In this document: positions 1 through 8,792 of the stretch, piece by piece
Position numbering within the stretch: position 1 is the first letter of the stretch
Layout: each line of letters starts with the position of its first letter
Assembly: GCF_030758775.1 (NCBI RefSeq)
Contig: NZ_CP132384.1
Span: 1,426,001 to 1,490,000, forward strand
Source of the DNA: Bifidobacterium asteroides
GTDB taxonomy: Bacteria; Actinomycetota; Actinomycetes; Actinomycetales; Bifidobacteriaceae
DNA: 64,000 nt
Direction: 5' to 3'
Notes under the pieces: model-generated
What the model was told of the DNA's origin: nothing
The model's input: the letters and a program-made list of their open reading frames with translations, nothing else
The model's database searches: none
Made by a program: the position numbers and the translations under genes

Positions 1-41
1 GGAGTGGACTACTTTGCCGCCTAGGGGAAAGGACATAGACC

Positions 42-1547
42 ATGTCGTTGGAGCTTGAAGGCATCCACGAGGAGTGCGGGATTTTCGGCGTCTGGGGGCA
101 CCCCGACGCTGCCCGGCTGACCTACTTCGGCCTGCATGCCCTGCAGCACCGTGGCCAGGAGGGCGCCGGCATCGTTTCCAACGACCAGGGGCACCTGATA
201 GGACAGCGGGGCCTGGGCCTGCTGACTCAGGTCTTCCCGGACGAGTCCAGCCTGGCACCGCTGACCGGTGACCGGGCCATCGGCCACGTTCGTTACGCCA
301 CAACCGGCTCAGGGTCCATCGAGAACATCCAGCCCTTCGTCTTCCGCTTCCATGACGGGGACATAGCCCTGGCTCACAACGGCAACCTGACCAACTGCAA
401 CAGCCTCAAGGCGCAGCTGGAGGATCAGGGGGCCATCTTCCACTCCAACTCCGACACCGAGGTGCTCATGCACCTGATTCGGCGCAGCCCTGAAAAGGAC
501 TTCATGGCGGCGCTCAAACAGGCCTTGCGCCAGGTCCATGGCGGCTTCGCCTACCTGCTCATGACCGAGGATGCCATGATCGGAGCCATGGACCCCAACG
601 GCTTCCGTCCCCTTTCCCTGGGCCAGCTGCCAGGAGGGGCCTATGTCCTGGCCTCGGAGACCTGCGCATTGGACCTGGTCGGCGCCAGGCTGGTGCGGGA
701 CATCGGTCCCGGCGAAATCGTCCGGGTGGACGACACGGGCTACAGCATCGAGAGCTATACCGATCAGACCTGCCTGTCCATCTGCTCCATGGAGTTCATC
801 TACTTCGCCAGGCCCGACTCCAATATTTATGGGGTCAACGTCCATTCGGCCCGCAAGAGAATGGGCGCGAGGCTGGCCCGTGAGGCCCCGGTGGACGCCG
901 ACATGGTCATCGGGGTGCCCAACTCCTCCCTGTCCGCCGCTTCAGGCTATGCCGAGGCGGCCGGGCTGCCCAACGAGATGGGGCTGATCAAGAACCAGTA
1001 TGTGGCCCGCACCTTCATCCAGCCCAGCCAGGCCATGCGCGAGCAGGGCGTCAGGATGAAACTGGCCGCTGTGCGCGGCGTTGTAGCCGGCAAACGAGTG
1101 GTGGTCATCGACGATTCCATCGTCCGAGGCACCACCTCGCGCAGAATCGTCCGCCTGCTCCGGGAGGCTGGGGCCAGCGAGGTGCACATGCGCATCGCCT
1201 CCCCTCCCCTGCGCTACCCCTGCTACTACGGCATCGACATCCAACGGACCTCCGAACTGATTGCCGCCAAGAAGTCCGTGGAGCAGATCAGAGAAGCCAT
1301 CGAGGCCGATTCCCTGGCCTACCTGAGTCTGGATGGTCTGGTGGATTCCATCGGCCTGGGTCGTGATGCACCCTACCAGGGACTCTGCGTGGCCTACTTC
1401 AACGGAGACTACCCAACGCGGCTTGACGACTACGAGCAGGGCTTCCTGGCCTCGCTGACCCCAGAGGACCGGGCCCGGCTGGAAGCCTCCAAGGGATCCT
1501 ACGGGCTTGACATGCCTGCGGGGTCGGGGCAGAAGACAGACCAATGA
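42..1547 (+). CDS. purF: Amidophosphoribosyltransferase
   Basis: Catalyses the first committed step of purine synthesis, making phosphoribosylamine from PRPP and glutamine in the cytosol. The 501-residue length is normal. The Ntn-type nucleophile is Cys12 after an 11-residue propeptide ending in Glu-Glu, as in the B. subtilis type. The PRPP-binding motif VVVIDDSIVRGTTS is near residues 352-366. The Fe-S ligand regions CSMEFIYFARP and YPCYYGID are present, but the C-terminal CxxC is reduced to CVAY. A GGGGAAAGGA ribosome site precedes the ATG. purM follows after 45 bases and purD after that, so this is a purine operon. The upstream regulatory region falls outside the window. Confidence 0.97.
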   Translation: MSLELEGIHEECGIFGVWGHPDAARLTYFGLHALQHRGQEGAGIVSNDQGHLIGQRGLGLLTQVFPDESSLAPLTGDRAIGHVRYATTGSGSIENIQPFVFRFHDGDIALAHNGNLTNCNSLKAQLEDQGAIFHSNSDTEVLMHLIRRSPEKDFMAALKQALRQVHGGFAYLLMTEDAMIGAMDPNGFRPLSLGQLPGGAYVLASETCALDLVGARLVRDIGPGEIVRVDDTGYSIESYTDQTCLSICSMEFIYFARPDSNIYGVNVHSARKRMGARLAREAPVDADMVIGVPNSSLSAASGYAEAAGLPNEMGLIKNQYVARTFIQPSQAMREQGVRMKLAAVRGVVAGKRVVVIDDSIVRGTTSRRIVRLLREAGASEVHMRIASPPLRYPCYYGIDIQRTSELIAAKKSVEQIREAIEADSLAYLSLDGLVDSIGLGRDAPYQGLCVAYFNGDYPTRLDDYEQGFLASLTPEDRARLEASKGSYGLDMPAGSGQKTDQ

Positions 1548-1592
1548 GCACTAGCGAAGAGCAGAACAGACAGCGCAGAGAAAGGGGCATCC

Positions 1593-2642
1593 ATGCCGAA
1601 GGCATATGAGCAGGCTGGGGTATCGGTGGAGGCCGGATACGAATTGATCGACAGGATCCGCTCCCACACGGCCAGGACCCGCAGGCCGGGCGCCGGCGAC
1701 ATCGGCGGCTTCGGCGGCGACTTCGATCTGTCTGCGCTCAATTACCGCCACCCAGTCCTGGTCTCGGGCACTGACGGCGTGGGCACCAAGCTGATGGTGG
1801 CCCGGGAAGCCGGCCGCCATGACACTATCGGCCAGGACTGCGTGGCCATGTGCGTCAATGACATCATCGCCCAGGGGGCCGAGCCGCTGATCTTCCTGGA
1901 CTACATCGCCTGCGGACACAATGACCCGGCTCTGCTGGAGCAGGTGGTCAAGGGTGTGGCCGACGGCTGCGTCCAGGCCGGGGCCGCCCTGGTAGGCGGC
2001 GAGACCGCTGAGATGCCCGACATGTACCAGCCCGACGAGTACGATCTGGCCGGATTCACCGTGGGCGTGGTCGAGCGTGAGTCCCTGGTGGACGGTTCGG
2101 CCATCAGAGAAGGCGACCAGCTGATCGGCCTGCCCTCCTCGGGCGTCCACTCCAATGGCTTCTCGCTGATCCGACAGGTCCTGCTGGACCAGGGGGGCAT
2201 GAAGCTGGAGGATCGGCCCTACCAGCTTGGCGGACGGACCCTGGGAGAGGAACTGTTGACCCCCACCCGCATCTATGTCAAGGCCCTGCGCCCGCTCTTC
2301 GCCTCCGGCCTACTCAGGGGCGCCGCCCACATCACCGGCGGCGGCTTCGTGGAAAAAGTGCCCAGGATCCTGCCCGAAGGACTGGCTGCCAGCTTCGACC
2401 TGAATGCCTGGAAGGTGCCGCCCATCTTCACCATGATCGAAGAGATGGGCAGGGTCGACCATCTGGAGATGTACAACATCTTCAACATGGGCATTGGGAT
2501 GGTTCTGGTCGTTTCCCCTGATCAACTGGACCAGGCCCGCGCAGTCCTGAATGAGGAGCAGGAGCCCTACGCCCTGATCGGACAGGTGACAGATGCTCAA
2601 AACGGCCAGCAGGTCATCCTTAACGACAACGGTCGTCAGTAA
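1593..2642 (+). CDS. purM: Phosphoribosylformylglycinamidine cyclo-ligase (AIR synthetase)
   Basis: Closes the imidazole ring by converting FGAM to AIR with ATP. The 349-residue length fits the family. The nucleotide-binding segment [13 protein letters not shown] lies near residues 53-65. Further family landmarks are [11 protein letters not shown], the [14 protein letters not shown] stretch and [25 protein letters not shown] ribosome site precedes the ATG. It sits between purF and purD on the same strand with short gaps, which indicates one transcript. Confidence 0.97.
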   Translation: MPKAYEQAGVSVEAGYELIDRIRSHTARTRRPGAGDIGGFGGDFDLSALNYRHPVLVSGTDGVGTKLMVAREAGRHDTIGQDCVAMCVNDIIAQGAEPLIFLDYIACGHNDPALLEQVVKGVADGCVQAGAALVGGETAEMPDMYQPDEYDLAGFTVGVVERESLVDGSAIREGDQLIGLPSSGVHSNGFSLIRQVLLDQGGMKLEDRPYQLGGRTLGEELLTPTRIYVKALRPLFASGLLRGAAHITGGGFVEKVPRILPEGLAASFDLNAWKVPPIFTMIEEMGRVDHLEMYNIFNMGIGMVLVVSPDQLDQARAVLNEEQEPYALIGQVTDAQNGQQVILNDNGRQ

Positions 2643-2660
2643 TAGCGAGAGGAGCCCATC

Positions 2661-3932
2661 ATGGCGGACAAGGTACTGGTCATCGGCTCGGGAGCCAGGG
2701 AGCACGTTATCGCCACCACCCTGCTGTCCGGACCAGGAGTGGATCGGGTTTGGTGCGCCCCAGGCAACCCGGGTATGGAGCCGGACGGCATCAGCCTGCT
2801 GCAGGAGGATTCCTCGCAGCCAGAAAAACTGATCGCTGCAATACGCGAGCTGGGAATCGATTGGGTCTTCGTCGGACCCGAGGCTCCTTTAACCGCTGGA
2901 TTGGTCGACGAACTGCAGGCTGCCGGCATCCCCGCCTTTGGTCCTACCAAGGCCGCGGCCCGCATCGAAGGATCCAAGGGCTTTGCCAAGGACCTGATGC
3001 GCAGGCATGGGATTCCTACCGCTGACTATGCGGTCTTTCATGACTTGGACAGTGCCAAGTCCTATGTGCACTCGCACGGCGCCCCGGTCGTCATTAAAGC
3101 TGACGGCCTGGCAGCCGGCAAGGGTGTGACGGTGGCCGCCGACCTTGACCAGGCCATACAGGCCCTGGATGACATCTTCATCGATCATAAGTTCGGGCAG
3201 GCAGGTGCCCAGGTAGTCATCGAGGATCAGCTGGTGGGTCAGGAGTGCTCGCTCATGTGTTTCGTCAGGGGCGAGCAGTTCTGGCCCATGCCCCTGTCAC
3301 AAGATCACAAGCCCGCCTATGACGGGGATCGGGGTCCCAACACCGGCGGCATGGGGGCTTACTCCCCTCTGCCGCAGTTCGGTCCAGAACTGACCCAAAA
3401 GGCCTTGGACACCATCGTGGCCCCCACCGTCCGGGCCCTGGCCCAGGAAGGCAGTCCCTTCACCGGTGTCCTCTACACGGGATTGATGGTCACCGACAAA
3501 GGGCCTCAGGTCGTCGAATTTAATGCGCGACTGGGCGACCCGGAGACCGAAGTGGTGCTGCCCGCCCTGACCAGCGACCTGGGCACGGCCATCCGCACGC
3601 TGATGGAGGGCGGAGAGCCACAATTCACCTGGGATGAATCCCACAGCCGTTTGGGGGTGGTCCTGGCAGCCCAGGGCTATCCCGGCAATCCCAAGACCGG
3701 CGTGCCCGTACCCTTGATCGCCCCGGAGCAGGATCTCAGAGCCTACTACGCCGGAGTGTCCGGCTCGGCTTCCACTGGCCTGACGTCCTCCTCGGGAAGG
3801 ACCGCCCTGGTCGTGGCCCAAGGCGACGACCTGGACCAAGCCGCCCGGCGAGTCTATGACCGGCTGGACGGATTGTCGATGCCCGGACTCTTCTATCGAC
3901 ACGACATCGGCCACCGCGGACTGGAAGCCTAG
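2661..3932 (+). CDS. purD: Phosphoribosylamine-glycine ligase (GAR synthetase)
   Basis: ATP-grasp ligase joining phosphoribosylamine to glycine, the step after PurF. The 423-residue length is typical. The N-terminal Rossmann-like start VLVIGSGAREHVIA, the ATP-grasp loop KADGLAAGKGVTVA near residue 148, and NTGGMGAYSPLP and FNARLGDPETE near the active site are all visible. The gene starts 18 bases after purM behind an AGAGGAG site. Its TAG stop is shared, inside a CTAG palindrome, with the stop of the convergent sulfatase gene. Confidence 0.97.
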   Translation: MADKVLVIGSGAREHVIATTLLSGPGVDRVWCAPGNPGMEPDGISLLQEDSSQPEKLIAAIRELGIDWVFVGPEAPLTAGLVDELQAAGIPAFGPTKAAARIEGSKGFAKDLMRRHGIPTADYAVFHDLDSAKSYVHSHGAPVVIKADGLAAGKGVTVAADLDQAIQALDDIFIDHKFGQAGAQVVIEDQLVGQECSLMCFVRGEQFWPMPLSQDHKPAYDGDRGPNTGGMGAYSPLPQFGPELTQKALDTIVAPTVRALAQEGSPFTGVLYTGLMVTDKGPQVVEFNARLGDPETEVVLPALTSDLGTAIRTLMEGGEPQFTWDESHSRLGVVLAAQGYPGNPKTGVPVPLIAPEQDLRAYYAGVSGSASTGLTSSSGRTALVVAQGDDLDQAARRVYDRLDGLSMPGLFYRHDIGHRGLEA

Positions 3933-6106
3933 TTGGCCGAACTGGTCGAGCTCTCCCGGTCCTTGTCCCGGTTCTGCTCTTCCTGACGGACTTGCTCCTT
4001 GGCCTGCTCTTTGGCCTGGCGCTTCTTTTCAGCCTTCTGTCGGGCAGCATCGGAGCGGCGGGTGGGCGTGGCAGTGAAGCCCGTCCCCTGCAGGTAGTGC
4101 TTGCCGGCCATGATGTCGTACTGGATCAGCTTGTAGTCATTCAGGAGCTGCCGGGTGGCCCTGTCGAAATCTCGGGCATCCATGGGCTGACCCTGGGCAT
4201 TCAGATAGTTGGTCTGCCCTGCTGGAATCCTGTTCCAGTCCTGGATTTGGTTGGCCACCGGAGGCTCAATGGCACTGATCTTTTCATGGAGCTGGGTCAG
4301 GAAGGCCGTGAAGGGCGAGACCTTGGCGTCCATGTGCTCGGCCGCCTGGGCTTGGAAGAAGTTTGGCGAGGAATAAGCGCTATTGCTGACCTGTGCTCCA
4401 GAAGAATCCGAAGCCTTGTTTGACCAGATGAAGTAGTCGGTCAGATGCAGGGCCAGGGAGTTGCGCTCGTCCCAGCTTGCCGTGCCGTAGATGCCGGGCA
4501 GATGATCCCCATAGAAGACCACGGTGACCGGCTTGCTCTGGGAGTCAAGGCTGTTCAGAAAATCGGCAGTAGCCTGATCGCTCAGGCTGACCCCCTTGGC
4601 GTAGGTGCGTATGGACTGCATCTCATCGTCGCCCAGGGGTCTGTTGGGGTCGGATGAACTGACCGAGAAGCCGTTGCCGTCATACCAGTCGTTGTAGGGC
4701 ATGTGGTTCTGCATGGTGATGACCTCGACGAACTGGTTGCCCCTGTCGTCGCCCATCTGCTCCAAGGCGGATTCGTAAGCGGAGCGATCCCCCACATACT
4801 GGCTGCGGTCGATGCGGTCCTGGTGGGCTATCTGGTCAGGACCGGTCAGCGAGTAGAAATGCGAGAAGCCGAACTTCTTGTAGTTCTCGGCCCTGGAATA
4901 CATGGAGGATTCATAAGGATGGAAGGCCAGGGACCTGGATGGCGTCCCCCAGGCCTGATTGACCGTGGGTATCCAGTTCAGGTGAGGGATGACCTGCTGA
5001 TAGGGAGAGGTCAGCGAGGGATCGAAATTGGCCATGGACAGGCCGGTCATGGCCTGGAACTCCAGATTGGCCGTTCCCCCGCCATAGCCGGAGGAGAGCA
5101 TGAGCCCGCTGGTGGTGCCCTCCTTGATGGATCTGATATGAGGCATGGGGTCCTGGTTGAGCGCGACGCCCGGCACCCGTGTGGGATCCGAGAACGACTC
5201 GGAGAGGATGTAGACCAGGCTCGACTCATTCATATAGGACTTGCGGTCATGGTTGATGCGGTCCGCCGAAAGCTGGTAGCGATGGGCCAGAGACTGCATG
5301 GTGGCACGACTGTATCCCGCGGGCTGGTCCATGACCTTGGGTCGCAGCTGCCGGGAGAATGACACGAAGACCCCGTTGCGCTGGGCGTCATAGACCGAGT
5401 CCCACATGGAGGGTTTGTCGCCCATGAACTGCGAGAAACGGTAGGCGGGACTGCCGTAGGTGCCCACAGTAGACATGAACACCGCCACCACCAGAACCGG
5501 AACAAGAACACCTGCTGTACGGAGCCCCGCACCCAAAGGCTTGTTGCCGGTGGCTACCGGACGGCCGCGACGGGCATCCATCCGCGTCACCACCCAGCAA
5601 AGCGCGCCGAGGACGATCAGGGCCACGACACCTAGCCCGATCATGATCAGGGACCGGGCCGGCAGGAAGGAGACCAGGTTGGCCGCATCAGCATGGAGGA
5701 AATCCAGGTCCGAGGGCAGGACAGCCTCATACCGTGCACGCACCTTGAAGCGTTCGATAACCGCTATGACCGCGCAGATGGCCAGGATCAGCCCTGATGC
5801 CGCCCAGAAGCGGTTGGTCAGGTAGGTCAGGGCCAGGTAGACCAGGCCCACAGCCAGCATGTTGAGCACCAGGACGAACCGACGCTGGGTCCACATGGCC
5901 GAGATGAAGCCCCAGAATCCGATCAGCGGGTTGGACAGCTCGACGCGGGAGCTGTTCAGGGAGACCCCCCACTGCAGGATGCCCACTGACAGGAAGTCAA
6001 TCAGGATGAAGGCAAGCAGGTAGACCCACCCGCGTACCTGAAGACGTCCGGTCATGTTCTGCATCCAGGATCTCCACCGGCCGGGCTGATGCTTACGATC
6101 GTTCAC
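3929..6106 (-). CDS. LTA synthase family sulfatase (membrane phosphoglycerol transferase)
   Basis: A 725-residue polytopic protein with about five N-terminal membrane helices (residues about 25-240) and an extracellular sulfatase-fold domain. Signature parts are the ESFSDPT metal-site stretch, GGGTANLEFQAMTGL with the probable catalytic Thr near residue 345, MQNHMPY and FYGDHLPG. Members polymerise or transfer glycerol-phosphate from phosphatidylglycerol outside the membrane. The lysine/glutamate-rich C terminus (KAEKKRQAKEQ) is probably disordered. The start is GTG at 6106 behind AGGAG. Whether it makes lipoteichoic acid or decorates another glycolipid cannot be decided from the sequence. 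Confidence 0.88.
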   Translation of the reverse strand: MNDRKHQPGRWRSWMQNMTGRLQVRGWVYLLAFILIDFLSVGILQWGVSLNSSRVELSNPLIGFWGFISAMWTQRRFVLVLNMLAVGLVYLALTYLTNRFWAASGLILAICAVIAVIERFKVRARYEAVLPSDLDFLHADAANLVSFLPARSLIMIGLGVVALIVLGALCWVVTRMDARRGRPVATGNKPLGAGLRTAGVLVPVLVVAVFMSTVGTYGSPAYRFSQFMGDKPSMWDSVYDAQRNGVFVSFSRQLRPKVMDQPAGYSRATMQSLAHRYQLSADRINHDRKSYMNESSLVYILSESFSDPTRVPGVALNQDPMPHIRSIKEGTTSGLMLSSGYGGGTANLEFQAMTGLSMANFDPSLTSPYQQVIPHLNWIPTVNQAWGTPSRSLAFHPYESSMYSRAENYKKFGFSHFYSLTGPDQIAHQDRIDRSQYVGDRSAYESALEQMGDDRGNQFVEVITMQNHMPYNDWYDGNGFSVSSSDPNRPLGDDEMQSIRTYAKGVSLSDQATADFLNSLDSQSKPVTVVFYGDHLPGIYGTASWDERNSLALHLTDYFIWSNKASDSSGAQVSNSAYSSPNFFQAQAAEHMDAKVSPFTAFLTQLHEKISAIEPPVANQIQDWNRIPAGQTNYLNAQGQPMDARDFDRATRQLLNDYKLIQYDIMAGKHYLQGTGFTATPTRRSDAARQKAEKKRQAKEQAKEQVRQEEQNRDKDRESSTSSAN

Positions 6107-6232
6107 CGCATACTCCTGACTTTGGCGATTGGGCCCGCTGGGCCTTTACCGATACCTGTGCCATTGTTCCCATCAAGGACGACAAGCCCCACGAAAACAT
6201 CCCTTGGCGAACATCAAGCGCAGGTGGACTCA

Positions 6233-7153
6233 TCAGGCCTTGGCGCCCGGCACCTGCTGGACCAAGGCGCTGATCCAATCCTCCAGGTTCCGGTACTTAT
6301 CGGGGCGCTGCTCGCTGACCTCGAAGACCGGCACATGTGACTTGCGAGCCTCAGCAGCCAGCTCCTTGGAGGTTCGATTGACTTCTTGGGTGTTGAGGAC
6401 CAGCATGTCCAAGCGTCCGGATGCCAGCAAATGACGGAAGGCCACAAGGTCCTCAGGCGAGGGCTCGCTCTCGTTGGCGGCCGCCCGCAGGTACCCCTCT
6501 GGGGTCAGATCCTCCATGCCCAGATCATGGCAAAGGTAGTAGGCAGCCGATTCCGTGGCCGCATAGTGTCGTCCCTGGGTGTGCTTGCGCGCATCGGCAA
6601 TCAGATCGTCCAGCCGGGCCTGCCGACCCTGCCAGTCCTGGTAGGCCTTGTCGAAGCCAGCCGCTCGGTCTGGACGCAACTGCCTGTAGGCCTCATGCAC
6701 GGCCTTGGCAGCTGCTCTCCTGCCCTGGGAGGAAAACCAGAGATGGGGGTTGTCGCCGGTCTTGCGCCCTGATGCCTTGGATACGTCCACCAGCTTGGCC
6801 TGCCCGGTTTCCGCGGCCTTGGCAGCCCAGTCGTCGATGCCGGCCCCGTTGACGATGACCAGGTCTGCACGACTGATCCGGGCGATGTCCGCCGTCGTCG
6901 GCTCATAGTCGTGGGCATCAGTCGAGGTGTTGCTCAGAATGGTATCCACCCGGGCCTGGTCGCCGCCTAGGTCCACAGCCAGGGACTGCCATTGGTTGAT
7001 GCTGGCCACCACCTGCAGAGGGGCGGATCCTGTGGACGACGAGGATGATTCGCTCTTTCCGCAACCTGTCAGACAGGTCAGCAGGGTCAGTCCGGCCAGG
7101 AGGGCGGCGACCAAGGTACGAGTCCGGCGGAGGCGTAGGCTGCTGGCTTGCAT
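6233..7153 (-). CDS. Zinc/manganese-type ABC transporter substrate-binding lipoprotein
   Basis: A 306-residue cluster-9 (ZnuA/TroA-like) solute-binding protein. I chose the ATG at 7153 because an AAAGGAA site precedes it and it opens a lipoprotein signal peptide with lipobox LTGC (lipid Cys31). Metal-ligand landmarks are HDYEP (His81) and NPHLWFS. The long His-rich loop of many zinc-binding members is absent. No ATPase or permease gene is adjacent, so the transporter partner must be elsewhere. A palindrome resembling a Fur-family operator lies about 70 bases upstream. Confidence 0.85.
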   Translation of the reverse strand: MQASSLRLRRTRTLVAALLAGLTLLTCLTGCGKSESSSSSTGSAPLQVVASINQWQSLAVDLGGDQARVDTILSNTSTDAHDYEPTTADIARISRADLVIVNGAGIDDWAAKAAETGQAKLVDVSKASGRKTGDNPHLWFSSQGRRAAAKAVHEAYRQLRPDRAAGFDKAYQDWQGRQARLDDLIADARKHTQGRHYAATESAAYYLCHDLGMEDLTPEGYLRAAANESEPSPEDLVAFRHLLASGRLDMLVLNTQEVNRTSKELAAEARKSHVPVFEVSEQRPDKYRNLEDWISALVQQVPGAKA

Positions 7154-7222
7154 GAATAGGGAGTTCCTTTCTGGCGACGGCACGGGACGGACCTGCCGCC
7201 AGGCCCGCCGACCGTTACTGAG

Positions 7223-7235
7223 ATTGATTATCAAT
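7223..7235. promoter_or_regulatory. Fur-family-like operator palindrome
   Basis: ATTGATTATCAAT has perfect 6-bp arms around one central base, in an AT-rich stretch between the metal-binding lipoprotein gene and the esterase gene. Its form resembles Fur/Zur boxes. A Fur-family regulator gene lies about 4 kb to the right. The link is inferred. Confidence 0.5.
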
Positions 7236-7373
7236 AAATATACCATAGACGAACCCATGACCGGAATCTGAAGATGCGGTCCTGGTGAGAATGAATGACT
7301 GTTCAAATGGCAGCCGTGCGACCGGACACTCCCTATACTGAACTGCGGATGTATTTTGGTTGGAAGGAATGGC

Positions 7374-8738
7374 ATGGGTGCATGGCTGGCAAGGGTTCAT
7401 CTGACCCAGGGGTGGTTGCCTGCGTCAATATTTTCGCTGACAGCCCTGGCTCTGATCGTGCTGGTGCTGACCGGACTGACGCACGGACGCTGGCGGACCC
7501 TGCTGCGTCAAGTGGCCATTGCCCTAGGCATAGGAGCCTTGGGACTGTTGGCCACCTGGCTGGTCTCCGACGTCTTTATGCTCTTCGGCGTCTCCCTGGG
7601 CTGGATGGTCATCATCAGCGTGGCCTTGGGATTTCTTGCAGTGGGGTTTGCTGTCTGCATCCTGATTACTGCACGTGGCTGGCGTCGGATTCTGGCCGCC
7701 CTGACCGTCCTGCTCTGCCTACTGTCCACCGGGCTTCGTGTGGATATCATCTACGGGGAGTTCACCACTCTGGGATCCCTGTTCAGCGTCTCCCTCTACC
7801 CCGACTACAACGATCATAAGGCAGCCAGACCGGCCATGAGCGTAGCCCAGTGGCGATCCTTGGCCTCACGGGGCGAGCTGCCCTCGCATCCCAGTGTCGG
7901 CCGATCCTACAGCATGCGCATCCCCAACAGCCGCTCCCGATTCGCGGCTCGTCCGGCTGATATCTACCTGCCGCCTGCCGCCTTGAGCGACAAACCGCCA
8001 GCGCTGCCTGTGTTCGTGCTTCTGGCCGGCCAGCCCGGAAGCCCCGACCGGCTCTTCACCGCCGGAGCCATTCCGGCCATGATGGATGCCTACGCCGCCC
8101 AGCACGACGGCCTGGCACCAGTGGTGGTCTCCCCCGACCAGAACGGTTCATCCTCTCACAACAGCCTATGCGTGGACTCCCCGGTCTACGGGAAGGCTGA
8201 AACCTACCTGAGCAGTGACGTTCCCGCCTGGATCCGCGCTGAACTGCCCGTCGCCAGCCAGCCCCAGCAATGGGCCATCGGCGGATTCTCCCAGGGCGGG
8301 ACCTGTTCCACCCAGCTTGGGGCACGGCATCCAGACGTCTATGGAAGCATGCTCCCGGCTGATGGGGAACTGGAACCGACCCAAGGTCGGCAGGAACAGA
8401 TGATCCGCGACTACTTCGGCGGCGACCGAAAGCGCTTCCTGGCCCAGGTTCCGGCCAGGGCCATGCTGGAGCGGGCGCCATCCCGCCAGCTTCTGTTCAC
8501 CGCAGCCGGGTCCAACGATAAAGAGTCACAGCACAATATGATGGTCATCGCCAAGGCCGCCAACCAGGCGGGCATGAAGGTGCGGGCCGTCATCACCCAG
8601 GGATCGGGCCATGACTGGCATACAGTCAAGACGGCTTGGAAACCCGGGCTGGAGTGGGTGGGCGAAGCCATGGGACTAGGGCCCATGTCCCGACCGGTTG
8701 AAGATTTCCCGAACATTATCGAAACACACCTCGGCTGA
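7374..8738 (+). CDS. Membrane-anchored alpha/beta hydrolase (esterase family)
   Basis: A 454-residue protein with about four N-terminal membrane helices and an extracytoplasmic esterase domain. The nucleophile elbow GFSQG is near residue 305 and the likely catalytic His is in SGHDWHT near the C terminus. The ATG at 7374 is preferred over an in-frame TTG at 7356 because GGAAGGA lies 6-7 bases before it. The gene is followed 54 bases later by an MprF-like gene on the same strand. Some actinobacteria pair an aminoacyl-phospholipid synthase with an esterase, so hydrolysis of aminoacyl lipid is a reasonable guess. Confidence 0.75.
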   Translation: MGAWLARVHLTQGWLPASIFSLTALALIVLVLTGLTHGRWRTLLRQVAIALGIGALGLLATWLVSDVFMLFGVSLGWMVIISVALGFLAVGFAVCILITARGWRRILAALTVLLCLLSTGLRVDIIYGEFTTLGSLFSVSLYPDYNDHKAARPAMSVAQWRSLASRGELPSHPSVGRSYSMRIPNSRSRFAARPADIYLPPAALSDKPPALPVFVLLAGQPGSPDRLFTAGAIPAMMDAYAAQHDGLAPVVVSPDQNGSSSHNSLCVDSPVYGKAETYLSSDVPAWIRAELPVASQPQQWAIGGFSQGGTCSTQLGARHPDVYGSMLPADGELEPTQGRQEQMIRDYFGGDRKRFLAQVPARAMLERAPSRQLLFTAAGSNDKESQHNMMVIAKAANQAGMKVRAVITQGSGHDWHTVKTAWKPGLEWVGEAMGLGPMSRPVEDFPNIIETHLG

Positions 8739-8792
8739 ACCGCTGACAGATCAGAGCGTCCAAACCGATAAGCAGAAAGAGCCGCCGCAATC

